From positions 310,001 to 374,000 of the forward strand of contig NZ_VCEK01000001.1 in assembly GCF_005862235.1 (NCBI RefSeq): a stretch of 64,000 nucleotides of DNA, in the 5' to 3' direction. A program made the position numbers and the translations under genes. Below, one piece after another: positions 37,901 to 45,320 of this stretch (positions are counted from its first letter, which is position 1; each line of letters starts with the position of its first letter). The DNA is from Saccharomonospora piscinae (GTDB lineage: Bacteria > Actinomycetota > Actinomycetes > Mycobacteriales > Pseudonocardiaceae). The notes under the pieces are model-generated. The model did no database searches. It saw only the letters and a program-made list of their open reading frames with translations, and was not told the origin of the DNA.

Positions 37901-40900
37901 GACTGCCCCGAAGCACTCGCGAACACGACCGGCGCGAAGATCTCGGCCTCGCCACCGCGGGCCCGCCCCAACTCCCGCAGCAGCCGCACCCCGCTGAACG
38001 CGGAGTGCTCCAGGTCCTGCCAGAGCCGCCGCTGCACCTGCCGTGCCAGGTCGGCGAAGTCCCGCGCGGCGCCGAGATCGACTTCGAGCAGGGTCACCGA
38101 CGTGAAGTCGCCGACCAGCGCGTCGACCTCGGGGTGGACGGGCGCGCGGTTGAACGTCGGCAGGTTCAGCGTGAACCGGCCCCGCTGGCCGAAGGTGCCG
38201 AGCACGGTGGCGTACGCGGCGATCAGCACCGCCGAGGTGGTGACCCCGGCGCTTCGCGCCCGCCGCACGATCCGCTGCCAGCGGTCCCCGTCGACCCTGG
38301 CCTGCCTGCGCACGAACTTCGGCGGCCGGCCCAGCCCCGACGGTGGCCGGGCCAACGGCAGTTCGGGGCCGGGGGGAAGGGTCGCCAAGCGGTCCATCCA
38401 GTACTTTCTGGACCGCTCCGCATGCGCGGGGTCGCCGTCCTCGTGGAGCACGTAGTCCCGGAAGGTCAGGGCGAGCTCGGGCAGCTCCACCTCGGGGTCC
38501 GTGTAGCACGCCTGCCATTCCCGGGAGACGATGTGCAGGCTCCACAGATCGAGCACGAGCAGGTCGAGGCTGACGTGGACGCGGTCGACACCGCCCGGTA
38601 GCCGCGACACCCGGATATCGAACGGCGGCCACGCGTCGGCGTCGAAGGTCTGCACCGACATCTCGCCCCGCGTGAGCTCCACGTGTTTCGCGGCCTGCTC
38701 CTCGGTCGCCTCGCGGAGGTCGAGCACCGCCATCGGAGGGATCTCGGGGTCCGGGAGAACTCGCTGGGTCCCGTCCGCCGAGATCACCGAGCGCAACGCG
38801 CCGTGCCGCTCGACCACCCGGCACCAGGCGCGGTGCAGCCGGTCGGGGTCGAGCCCGGCGGAGTCGAACTCGCCGTAGAAGTGGGTCCCGACCCCGCCGA
38901 GCGCGTAGCCGCCGGAACGGCCGACCAGGTAGGCGTGCTGGAGCTCGGTGAGCGGGAACGGTTCCCCGCGAGCCGCCGGTGCGGGAGTGATCCGCGTACC
39001 ATCCCGCTGCGGACCGGTCACGCCGTCCGCGCTCGCGCGGAGGCTCAGCGCGCGCGTGTCGGTTCCGCCGAGTTCGTGGATCGGCACCGACAGTCCGAGT
39101 TCCCTGGCGAGCACGCCGCGGAGTTTGATCAAACGCATCGAGTCGAGGCCGAGCTCGACCAGCGGGGTGTCCGGGTCGATCGCGTCCGTCGGCGCGCCGA
39201 GCAGGCTCGCGATCCGGTCCCGGACGGCGTCGAGCGGAGTGCGCGCCGCGCTCGCCCGCGCGCTCCCGCCCGCGTACGCCCCCACGGCGCCCAGCGGATC
39301 GAACTCGCCCGCGAGGTAGGCCCGGCGACAGGCGGCACGCTGAACCTTCCCGGTGGAGGTCAGCGGTATCCGGTCCGGGGGCAGCACCACGACCTCGTGC
39401 GGGTCGATCTCCTGCTCGGCGATCACCGCGCGGCGGGCCGTGGCCGCCAGCTCGTCCGGAGCGGTCGGGGTATCCGGCGCCGCGCTCACCAGGACTACGA
39501 GTCGTTCGCCGTCCTCGCCGTCGATCGCGAACGCGGCGGCGGGCCCGGCGGCCAGCTCGGGAGCGCAGCGCTGTGCCGACTGTTCCACGTCGTGCGGCAA
39601 CAGGTTCCGGCCCCGCACGATGATGATCTCGCTCAACCGGCCGCAGATGACCAGCTCGCCGTCGTGGAAGAACGCCAGATCCCCGGTGCGCAGGAACGGC
39701 CCGGTCCCGTCGGCGAGTCGCGCACCGAAGGTCTCGGCCGTCTGCCGCGGCCGCCGCCAGTAGCCGCAGGCGACGATGTCGCCGCGAATCCACAGCTCAC
39801 CGATCTCACCCGGGGCGCATTCCGTGCGCTGCTCGGGATCGACGATGAGCAGCTCCGCGCGGCTGGCCGGTCGTCCGCAGGGGATCAGTTCGGTGGTGCG
39901 CTCGCCAGGGGTGGCGTGTTCGATCCGGCCGCGCTCCAGCGCCTCGGTGTCGACGTGCATCCGGGCGGGGCCGTCGGGGCGGCATCCGCCGGAGCCCATC
40001 ATGATCTCGGTGGTCCCGTACGCGGTGAAGAACGCCGAGGAGGTGAACCCGCACGGGCCGAACGCCTCCGCGAACGAGTCCAGCACCGACGAGCGAATCC
40101 GCTCCGAGCCGACGATGGCCACCGCCCACCGGGACAGGTCCAGGCCGACGCGGTCCGGCTCGGCGATGTCCTCGGTACATCGCTGGTATCCGAACGGCGG
40201 CGCGCCGCTGAGCACCTCGCTGTCCGCCTCGGAGATCGCACGCAGCCATCCCCTCGGCTCGGCCAGCGCGTCCTCGGGAGTCAGCAACGTCACCGGGCCG
40301 TCCAGCCGGCTACCCATCAACAGCAGGTTCAGGCCCAGCACGTGATGGACGGGCACCCAGTTGACCACCGAGGAACCCGGAGGCAAGGCCACCCGCCCGG
40401 CCAGTTCGTCGAGCCACGTGCACAGCAGCCGGTGGCTGACCTCCACGGCCTTCGGTGCTCCGGTCGATCCGGACGAGTACTGCAACACCGCCAGCGTGCC
40501 GGGCTCGATCGTGGGTGGTGTCCAGTCCGGCACCGGCTCGGGCTGTGCGACGTCGAGCACGATCCAGGACACCGGGCCGGCGTCGCGTTCGGCCCAGAGC
40601 TGTCGCGCCGCGGGCGCCGTCGCAGCATCGGTGATGATCACGTCGATCTCGGCGTCCCGCCCGATCTCGACGAACTGAGCTTGGCCGTCCCCGGGCAGTG
40701 GTGTCGGCACGGCACACGCTCCCGCGTACAGCACGCCGGACAGGGCCACGCAGAATTCCAGGCTTCCGGGAAGCAGCAGCAACGCTCGGGTATCCGGCCG
40801 CAGGTGTGCCGCGAGGGCCGACGCACGGTCGTTCCATTCGGTTCCGGTGAGCCGGGCGACGACCGCACCTCCCTGACCGGCGAGCGCGACGGCTGTCCGG

Positions 40901-40965
40901 TCACCGCGGTCGGTGCAGTACCGGCGCAACCGCTCGGTGAGGTTCGGCTGCTGCGGACCACTCAT
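34981..40965 (-). CDS. Loading NRPS: FAAL-ACP-Cy-A(Cys, inserted oxidase)-PCP
   Basis: A 1994-residue protein that starts the line. Residues 1-560 are a fatty-acyl-AMP-ligase-like domain ('LQYSSGSTGAPKAVEVSH', 'TGDLAFFHDGELVICGR'). ACP Ser is 609. The cyclisation domain (668-1095) has Asp801, Asp806 and Ser809 of DxxxxDxxS. The A domain begins near 1125, with code D-L-W-N-L-S-L-I-W (cysteine). Between A8 and A10 (about 1575-1815) lies an FMN-dependent oxidase insert with the nitroreductase-like 'PKYAYASAGNSYGVQTYLWV', which turns thiazoline into thiazole. PCP Ser is 1914. Predicted product on the PCP: a 2-alkyl-thiazole-4-carbonyl thioester. It is the first gene of the operon and is coupled to the PKS-NRPS by ATGA. 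Confidence 0.93.
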   Translation of the reverse strand: MSGPQQPNLTERLRRYCTDRGDRTAVALAGQGGAVVARLTGTEWNDRASALAAHLRPDTRALLLLPGSLEFCVALSGVLYAGACAVPTPLPGDGQAQFVEIGRDAEIDVIITDAATAPAARQLWAERDAGPVSWIVLDVAQPEPVPDWTPPTIEPGTLAVLQYSSGSTGAPKAVEVSHRLLCTWLDELAGRVALPPGSSVVNWVPVHHVLGLNLLLMGSRLDGPVTLLTPEDALAEPRGWLRAISEADSEVLSGAPPFGYQRCTEDIAEPDRVGLDLSRWAVAIVGSERIRSSVLDSFAEAFGPCGFTSSAFFTAYGTTEIMMGSGGCRPDGPARMHVDTEALERGRIEHATPGERTTELIPCGRPASRAELLIVDPEQRTECAPGEIGELWIRGDIVACGYWRRPRQTAETFGARLADGTGPFLRTGDLAFFHDGELVICGRLSEIIIVRGRNLLPHDVEQSAQRCAPELAAGPAAAFAIDGEDGERLVVLVSAAPDTPTAPDELAATARRAVIAEQEIDPHEVVVLPPDRIPLTSTGKVQRAACRRAYLAGEFDPLGAVGAYAGGSARASAARTPLDAVRDRIASLLGAPTDAIDPDTPLVELGLDSMRLIKLRGVLARELGLSVPIHELGGTDTRALSLRASADGVTGPQRDGTRITPAPAARGEPFPLTELQHAYLVGRSGGYALGGVGTHFYGEFDSAGLDPDRLHRAWCRVVERHGALRSVISADGTQRVLPDPEIPPMAVLDLREATEEQAAKHVELTRGEMSVQTFDADAWPPFDIRVSRLPGGVDRVHVSLDLLVLDLWSLHIVSREWQACYTDPEVELPELALTFRDYVLHEDGDPAHAERSRKYWMDRLATLPPGPELPLARPPSGLGRPPKFVRRQARVDGDRWQRIVRRARSAGVTTSAVLIAAYATVLGTFGQRGRFTLNLPTFNRAPVHPEVDALVGDFTSVTLLEVDLGAARDFADLARQVQRRLWQDLEHSAFSGVRLLRELGRARGGEAEIFAPVVFASASGQSDRTGEPMPLSWLGDRAFGLSQTPQVLLDHQLFEDPDGLDFNWDAVDELFVEGTLDAMFGSYRTVLDELSATGDDSWSEPLDTLLENPDHALVARANDTGGVVPDGLLHDGVLDQATRRPEAKAVLAADAELTFAELAAHAGALAHRLRELGAGPGDVVGVSLTKSAAQVVAAVGVTLSGAAYLPIDPELPPARQNLLLSRGECGLVVAGEHRASWPDGVGVVRVELDADPGTVAPPGTPARPTDPAYVIFTSGSTGEPKGVVCSHRAALNTCVDINQRFDVTPQDRVLGLSSLSFDLSVWDIYGVLAAGGTLVLPEPQDRRDPARWLELVRAHGVTIWNSVPALARMFTDYTHGAAEPVPLRLVLMSGDWIPVDLPDRIRSIAPEARVVSLGGATEAAIWSVCYEIDEVDPAWESIPYGTPLRNQTLSVLDDRWRECPVHVSGELFIGGAGLADGYFGDPDKTATRFVTHPRTGERLYRTGDLGRWRPDGTIEFLGRADFQVKIGGYRIELGEIESALLAHEDVDAAVVTALGDRHGKRLAACVVPSGLRSEPTTEEMFGSGVLAGGLERMDFTLARNGVRTDLDTAVDPPCDPVSLTAASDGVPSRASHRRFAARPVTLAELSALLAPLRSHAGESLPKYAYASAGNSYGVQTYLWVRHGQVEGLAGGTYYHDPSAHRLVPIDEHELTGSVGFGVDAEAVGTAAFAVFLVADLAAVRPLYGVRARDLCLIETGLMTQLLDEHAPSHGIGLCQVGTHDPAGALREAFRLGAEHEPLHAVLGGALLPAGAEPATTGQRTERDLVEDLRDHLGRNLPEYMVPATLVVTERLPLTPVGKVDRSAVERMVTPTEHQLDDSPPAGTLERTIASVFRRVLDVDVIGVHSRFFDLGADSAAIVRAYRWLRTELDVDFPLVRMFEHATVRRLAEALSRDDDPETDELIDKATARARMRRVARPPRGQERTAVAGEGRTRS

Positions 40966-41298
40966 CGCTTCGGCGCCCCCGTTCGGACGGTGTGCTGCTC
41001 CTTCGGTGGAAGGAGGTTGTCACCGTCCCGCCGGTCGTGGAGAGCTCTCCGGGGGTGACTTCCAGATCCCCTCCGCGGTGGTACCTGGTCGGGTAGTCCA
41101 GCCAGCAGGCCCGTTCCCGGGCCCAGTCGTGGCCGTTGACGCCGCCCCTCGAGCGCGCCGAAGGTGAATGGGTACGCGGGCCCAGGTCATCGGAACGGAG
41201 TGCTGTTCGTACGGGGCCGGAGCGGTCGAGCGGGTGGCTGTCCGGCCCCGCGAGCCGGACAGCCACGGTGTCAGCGGCGCTGTCGCTGCCGGGCTTGC
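40966..41298 (-). promoter_or_regulatory. Promoter region of the assembly-line operon
   Basis: A 333-base gap between the LuxR-type gene and the 24-kb operon; it holds no convincing gene. A perfect 12-bp palindrome, GGAGAGCTCTCC, lies at 41039-41050 and could be a regulator site. I see no clear consensus -35/-10 pair, so transcription may need an activator (inference). Confidence 0.45.
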
Positions 41299-42006
41299 TC
41301 AGATGATGTCCAACCGGACGGCCTCGGCCGCCGCGAGAGTACGATTGGGACAATTGAGTTTGGCGAGCACATTGCCCACGTGCCGCTTGACTCCATTGAT
41401 GCTGATTCCCAGCCTGGTCGCGATCTGTTTGTTGCTGTACCCCTCGGCGAGCAACTTCAGCGTGTCCCGCTCCCGGGGGGTCAGCAGGTTGACTCCGGTG
41501 AAGCCGATCTTGCTCGGTCGTTGGATCTCGTCGAGTAGTCCCTTGGTGAGCTCGGGAGGCACGTATAGCTGACCCCGCCAGATCGCGCGGATGGCTTCGT
41601 CCAGCGCGCCGATACTGATGTTCCCCTCGACCAGGAAACCATCCGGCCGCAAATCCGCGGCGTCGGCTACCTCGGCATTGTCGACGCCCTGCAACAAGAG
41701 CACGACCTTGATACTGGAATCCCGGATGGAACTCATCTTCGCCGCGTCGGTACGCACCATGCGGTGCGAGACGAGCAGAAGCCTGTCGTGCTCCCGGTCC
41801 GCCAGTCGAGTGGTGAGCGTCGGCCAGTCCTCACACACGTGGGACTGCCCTATTCCGGGCATCCTGGCCACGAGCGACTCGAGCCCGTTGCTGATCACCT
41901 CGTCCGGGTGCGCGACCAGCACCGAGATCTTGCGCTCGCCATCGGGGCGAGCAGCGTCCGAACCGGACCCTTCGACGGCGATAACGGTGGGACTGTGGTT
42001 GAGCAT
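41299..42006 (-). CDS. LuxR/NarL-type regulator with degenerate receiver
   Basis: A 235-residue regulator. The C-terminal 65 residues form a LuxR helix-turn-helix ('LLTPRERDTLKLLAEGYSNKQIA', 'VKRHVGNVLAKL'). The N-terminal domain has the receiver fold ('ISVLVAHPDEVISNGLESL'), but the strand that should carry the phospho-accepting Asp reads 'LLLVSHRM', so normal phosphorylation is unlikely; it may bind a ligand instead. The ATG at 42006 is chosen for a GAGGAGG site 12 bases upstream; an ATG at 42030 is also in frame. It lies directly upstream of the NRPS operon and is the probable pathway-specific activator (inference). Confidence 0.82.
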   Translation of the reverse strand: MLNHSPTVIAVEGSGSDAARPDGERKISVLVAHPDEVISNGLESLVARMPGIGQSHVCEDWPTLTTRLADREHDRLLLVSHRMVRTDAAKMSSIRDSSIKVVLLLQGVDNAEVADAADLRPDGFLVEGNISIGALDEAIRAIWRGQLYVPPELTKGLLDEIQRPSKIGFTGVNLLTPRERDTLKLLAEGYSNKQIATRLGISINGVKRHVGNVLAKLNCPNRTLAAAEAVRLDII

Positions 42007-42094
42007 GGCTTTCCACGACCTCCTCGACATTTCCTAGCTAATCTTCTTCTTGGTCAGCCAGGTGAGCAGCGTTCGACGATGTCGCCAAACCCGG

Positions 42095-42931
42095 CTAATC
42101 CACATCCTTCCCTTCCGGGGTCCGCAGGATACTTTCGGCCAGGATGGACAGTTTGCGCTGCGACGGGCTACCCGGTTCGGCGCAATGGACAATGATCTGC
42201 TGATCCGGAGTGCTGTTCACCGTCAGCGTCTCGCAGGTCAGAATGATCTCACCGACCTCCGGATGCCGGATCCTCGTTGCCTCGCGAACCTTCGCCCGCA
42301 CGTCGTGTCGCGGCCACATTCTTCGAAAATCCTGGCTCTGAGTCGACAACTCGGTGACCAGTTCGATGAGCTGCGGGTCGGCCAAATTCGCCCCGATGTT
42401 CGCGCGCAGGCTCGCAACGGTTCGCAGGGCGATGGTTTCCCAATCGGGATAGAACTCGCGCGCCGCAGGGTCCAGGAATACGAGCCTGAGCAGGTCCCGG
42501 CCGTAGCAGAGTCCCCGGTACAGTTCATCGGCGAGTGCGTTACGAAAAAGAACCTGGTGATAGCGTCCGATGACCAGTGCGGGATGGTTCAGATCAAGCA
42601 GTATTCGCCGCACGATCGAGCTGACCTGATCGCTTTCCTCCGCGTTCCGGCAGGTCGCGACCCGACCTGCCAGTTCGTAGAAGTACGTCTCCTCCTGGCT
42701 GTCCAGGCGTAACGCGCTGGCGAGTGCCGCGAGCACCTGCTCCGAGGGATGGCGTTCGCGTCCCTGCTCCAGGCGGATACAGTATCCGACGCTGACGCCG
42801 GCGAGCATCGCCACCTCTTCCCGGCGAAGCCCCGGCACTCGGCGGCGACCGACCCGGCGCAGCCCTACATCCTCCGGCTGTAGGAGCTCTCGCCGAGCAC
42901 GCAGGAAGTTCCCGAGACGCTTGTCTTCCAT
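42095..42931 (-). CDS. XRE-family regulator with MmyB-like C-terminal domain
   Basis: A 278-residue regulator. The N-terminal XRE helix-turn-helix is clear ('VPGLRREEVAMLAGVSVGYCIRLEQGRERHPS'), followed by a PAS-like MmyB ligand-binding domain ('NHPALVIGRYHQVLFRNALADELY'). The family is common in actinomycetes, where members may sense fatty acids or other lipids. Codon 74 (42712-42710) is TTA, so it could be a bldA-controlled switch for the cluster. It precedes the LuxR-type gene on the same strand with an 88-base gap. A second role outside the cluster cannot be excluded. Confidence 0.85.
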   Translation of the reverse strand: MEDKRLGNFLRARRELLQPEDVGLRRVGRRRVPGLRREEVAMLAGVSVGYCIRLEQGRERHPSEQVLAALASALRLDSQEETYFYELAGRVATCRNAEESDQVSSIVRRILLDLNHPALVIGRYHQVLFRNALADELYRGLCYGRDLLRLVFLDPAAREFYPDWETIALRTVASLRANIGANLADPQLIELVTELSTQSQDFRRMWPRHDVRAKVREATRIRHPEVGEIILTCETLTVNSTPDQQIIVHCAEPGSPSQRKLSILAESILRTPEGKDVD

Positions 42932-43421
42932 GCTATTAGCCTAAGTCGATTCACAACGAGCTCGGTGGTAGTAACACTGCCAGGATGTCGCCAGTACGAT
43001 CGGTCGGAAGCAGAACGTGCCGTTGACTTCGTGTTCGACGAAACCGTACCGCTCCGCTGCGGCGACGACAAACCTTCGCGCCCCGGACGTGGTCCGATCT
43101 ACCTGACCAGAAGGGAACCACCGAAAACTCTTGACATCACATTCAGGACATTTGAAACCGGCTATTGAGAACATTACCACCAATGGCGTATTGATCCTCC
43201 ACTCCTGCTACGCAGTGCTATCGCCCACTTCTGCGAAGACACCGACTTTCGACGTGCTCTTTCACCGCGACGGAGATCGCTCTCACTGCCCCGTCATCCG
43301 CTGTTCATGTCTTCGTGTCAGGGATCATGAGAAGAACCAGAAATCTTCCACGCGAGTCAATTGAGAAATGGCCCCCCGTGGCGGTCCGAAGCGCGCGATT
43401 GTGCTTCTTCGCGCCGGGGGA
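42932..43421. other. 490-base lower-GC intergenic region
   Basis: The stretch between the XRE and LacI genes is visibly richer in A and T than its surroundings and separates the cluster from the flanking chromosome. A minus-strand frame at 42941-43183 (80 residues, with a CPEC motif) is open, but it has no recognisable family and no good ribosome site, so I do not call it a gene. The XRE promoter must lie in the left part. No inverted repeats beyond chance were seen. Confidence 0.4.
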
Positions 43422-44495
43422 TCAGCACGCGGGAAGGTTGGACACCTGTTCGCCGTGTGGCGTCGTGACCGCCGGGCTCCTGGTCGTCGATGTTGTGGGT
43501 GGTGCCGTGGTCCCGCGGATGATCAGTTCGGTGGGCACGACGACGGCTTCGGGTTCGGTGGTCTCCCCGGTGAGCTGCGTGATCAGCATGCGGCCTGCGG
43601 CCTGCCCCTGCTGGACCACGGGCTGAGCGATGGTGGTGAGATCCAGCAGGTCGGCCATTTCGTGGTCGTCGAAACCGATGAGCGAGATGTCTCGTGGCAC
43701 GTGCAACCCGGATCGGCGGATCGCGCGCAGTGCGCCGAACGCCATCTCGTCCGACGCGGCGAACACCGCTGTCGGCAGGCGCCGCGCGGACAGAAGCCTG
43801 GTCATCGCCGCTTGTCCGCCGTTGAGGGTGAACCCGCCGTCGAGATCGAACTCTGGATCGTCGTCGACGGCAAGGCAACGGCGGACGGCGAAGTAGGCGG
43901 CACGTCGCTCGACCGGAGCCCGGAAGCCCAGCGGTGTTCCGGTACCCCCGCCGATGAAGGCGATGTCCCGGTGACCGAGGGTCGCCAAGTGGCGCATCGC
44001 CGTTTCGGCCCCGGCGGCGTCGTCGATGCGGACGCATCCCATCCCCTGCTCGTCGAGCCCGACGGCGGCCAGTGGGACGCCGAGCTCGGAGAGGCGCTCG
44101 AATTCCCCGGGCGTGAGCGGAAGCGCCAGCAGCAACACCGCGTCGACCCGGCCCCGCAACGGCATCTCCTCGAAGAAGCGGGCGCGCCCGTTCTCGTCGC
44201 CCACACTGTAGAGCAGGAGGTTGAAACCGGCCTCCCGGAGCACCGCCTCCGCCCCCGCGATCACTCGGCCGAAGAACCAGCGATCGACGAAGGGCACCAC
44301 CACACCCACGGTCCGGGTGCGCCCGGTAGCCAGCTGGGATGCGGCGGGCGAGGCGACATAGCCGAGTTCCCGTGCCGCGTCGACGATGCGGGCTCGGGTG
44401 GTTTCCGAGACGCGCGGCAGACCGCGCAGCGCCCGCGAGACGGTCGCTGTGGACACTCCCGCACGCTGAGCGACCTCCGCCTGGCTTGCCGCCAT
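43422..44495 (-). CDS. LacI-family transcriptional regulator (orphan)
   Basis: A 357-residue LacI/GalR repressor: N-terminal helix-turn-helix with hinge ('AEVAQRAGVSTATVSRALRG', 'YVASPAASQLATGRT') and a periplasmic-binding-protein-like sugar domain ('VGVVVPFVDRWFFGRVIAGAE', 'FAASDEMAFGALRAI', 'GFDDHEMADLLDLTTI'). The ATG at 44495 follows an AGGAGGAG ribosome site. No sugar transporter or glycosidase gene lies beside it in this window, which is unusual. Two LacI-like sites sit in its own upstream region, so autoregulation is likely; its other targets must be elsewhere. Confidence 0.9.
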   Translation of the reverse strand: MAASQAEVAQRAGVSTATVSRALRGLPRVSETTRARIVDAARELGYVASPAASQLATGRTRTVGVVVPFVDRWFFGRVIAGAEAVLREAGFNLLLYSVGDENGRARFFEEMPLRGRVDAVLLLALPLTPGEFERLSELGVPLAAVGLDEQGMGCVRIDDAAGAETAMRHLATLGHRDIAFIGGGTGTPLGFRAPVERRAAYFAVRRCLAVDDDPEFDLDGGFTLNGGQAAMTRLLSARRLPTAVFAASDEMAFGALRAIRRSGLHVPRDISLIGFDDHEMADLLDLTTIAQPVVQQGQAAGRMLITQLTGETTEPEAVVVPTELIIRGTTAPPTTSTTRSPAVTTPHGEQVSNLPAC

Positions 44496-44550
44496 GCGAA
44501 CTCCTCCTGACCGGTACCGGCCACCCCACTGCACAACACGAACCGCCCCC

Positions 44551-44567
44551 GCGCAAGCTCTTACATA
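44551..44567 (-). promoter_or_regulatory. Candidate LacI operator 1
   Basis: On the minus strand this reads TGTAAGAGCTTGCG, close to the LacI-family pattern TGNAANCGNTTNCA. It lies 56 bases upstream of the lacI-type start codon. Confidence 0.5.
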
Positions 44568-44616
44568 CGAAAGTCGCTGCACGTCCCAGCGCGAGTGCCC
44601 GGTTTCCCGGCCAGCC

Positions 44617-44633
44617 GCGCAACCGCTTACATC
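44617..44633 (-). promoter_or_regulatory. Candidate LacI operator 2
   Basis: On the minus strand this reads TGTAAGCGGTTGCG, matching TGNAANCGNTTNCA at all but the last position. It is a direct repeat of site 1, with 66 bases between equivalent positions, as expected for paired LacI operators that allow looping. Confidence 0.55.
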
Positions 44634-44690
44634 ACTGAAACAGCCCGTTCGCCCACGAGTCGATGCCGCGCGTGCGGGCCGCGCGTGGGA

Positions 44691-45242
44691 TCAGTCCGCC
44701 GCCGTGGCTCTCGCCCGTCTGCGCGCGCGGTAGGCCGCGGCCTTGACGCGGTTGCCGCACTCGTCCATGCCGCACCAGGTGCGGCGAGAACCACGGGAGC
44801 GATCGAGATAGAGCCGGGTGCAGTCGGGGCGACCGCACTCCTTGAGGCAGGCCCCGCGATCGGCCAGCACGGTAATCCCGCGCCGGGCCAGGCGGGTGAG
44901 CACCGCACGAAAGTCGCCGGAGGCGCGCAGCCCGTCGTCGCTGAGGCGAAGCGTGGGCACCGGACCGGCGGCCGTGTCGTTGACGATCGCCAGGCTGCCC
45001 GAATGGAAGGGCCGGGAACGCAGGCGGTCGAGCGCGAGCCGGTACAGCGCTTCGCGCAACGCCAGCGCGGACGCGAGATCGGTGGCGCCGGCGGTCACGT
45101 GGTCAGGAAGTTCGGCACACTCCGCTACCCACTGTTCAAGGTCCGCGGGTGTGGTCAGAGTGTCGACGGGGTCGGCTCGCCGGGACAGCACGGTGGCGGT
45201 GAGGTCGAGGGCCGGATCGCCGCTCACGAACGCGAATCGCAC
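44691..45242 (-). CDS. CGNR zinc-finger regulator
   Basis: A 183-residue protein with the N-terminal stress-induced ABATE-like domain and a C-terminal CGNR zinc finger ('CGRPDCTRLYLDRSRGSRR', then 'WCGMDECGNRVKAAAYRAR'). The four Cys that should bind zinc are present. These are presumed DNA-binding regulators in actinobacteria. The GTG start abuts the first of two 23-bp dyads in the divergent space shared with the HAD gene, so it probably controls both directions (inference). Confidence 0.85.
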   Translation of the reverse strand: MRFAFVSGDPALDLTATVLSRRADPVDTLTTPADLEQWVAECAELPDHVTAGATDLASALALREALYRLALDRLRSRPFHSGSLAIVNDTAAGPVPTLRLSDDGLRASGDFRAVLTRLARRGITVLADRGACLKECGRPDCTRLYLDRSRGSRRTWCGMDECGNRVKAAAYRARRRARATAAD

Positions 45243-45264
45243 GTCACCATCTTGACCGGTGACG
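45242..45264. promoter_or_regulatory. Dyad 1 between CGNR and HAD genes
   Basis: CGTCACC (45242-45248), nine bases, GGTGACG (45258-45264): a perfect inverted repeat touching the CGNR start codon. Confidence 0.6.
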
Positions 45265-45280
45265 GACCGCGTGGCAAGGT

Positions 45281-45303
45281 CGTCACCTGTTCAACCGGTG
45301 ACG
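45281..45303. promoter_or_regulatory. Dyad 2 between CGNR and HAD genes
   Basis: CGTCACC (45281-45287), nine bases, GGTGACG (45297-45303): the same arms and spacing as dyad 1, shifted by 39 bases. It lies just before the ATG of the HAD gene (45321). Confidence 0.6.
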
Positions 45304-45320
45304 CAGACAGGGAGTAGCGC

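Noticed and set aside
34981-40965. Idea that the first synthetase activates salicylate or another aryl acid for a siderophore of pyochelin type
   Set aside because: The first domain is FAAL-like and fused to its own ACP, no salicylate synthase gene is present, and the second protein has a PKS module and terminal C domain typical of pyridine formation.
42941-43183. 80-codon minus-strand frame with a CPEC motif
   Set aside because: No ribosome site, no recognised family, and it lies in a lower-GC intergenic patch where chance frames are shorter but possible; kept only as a note.
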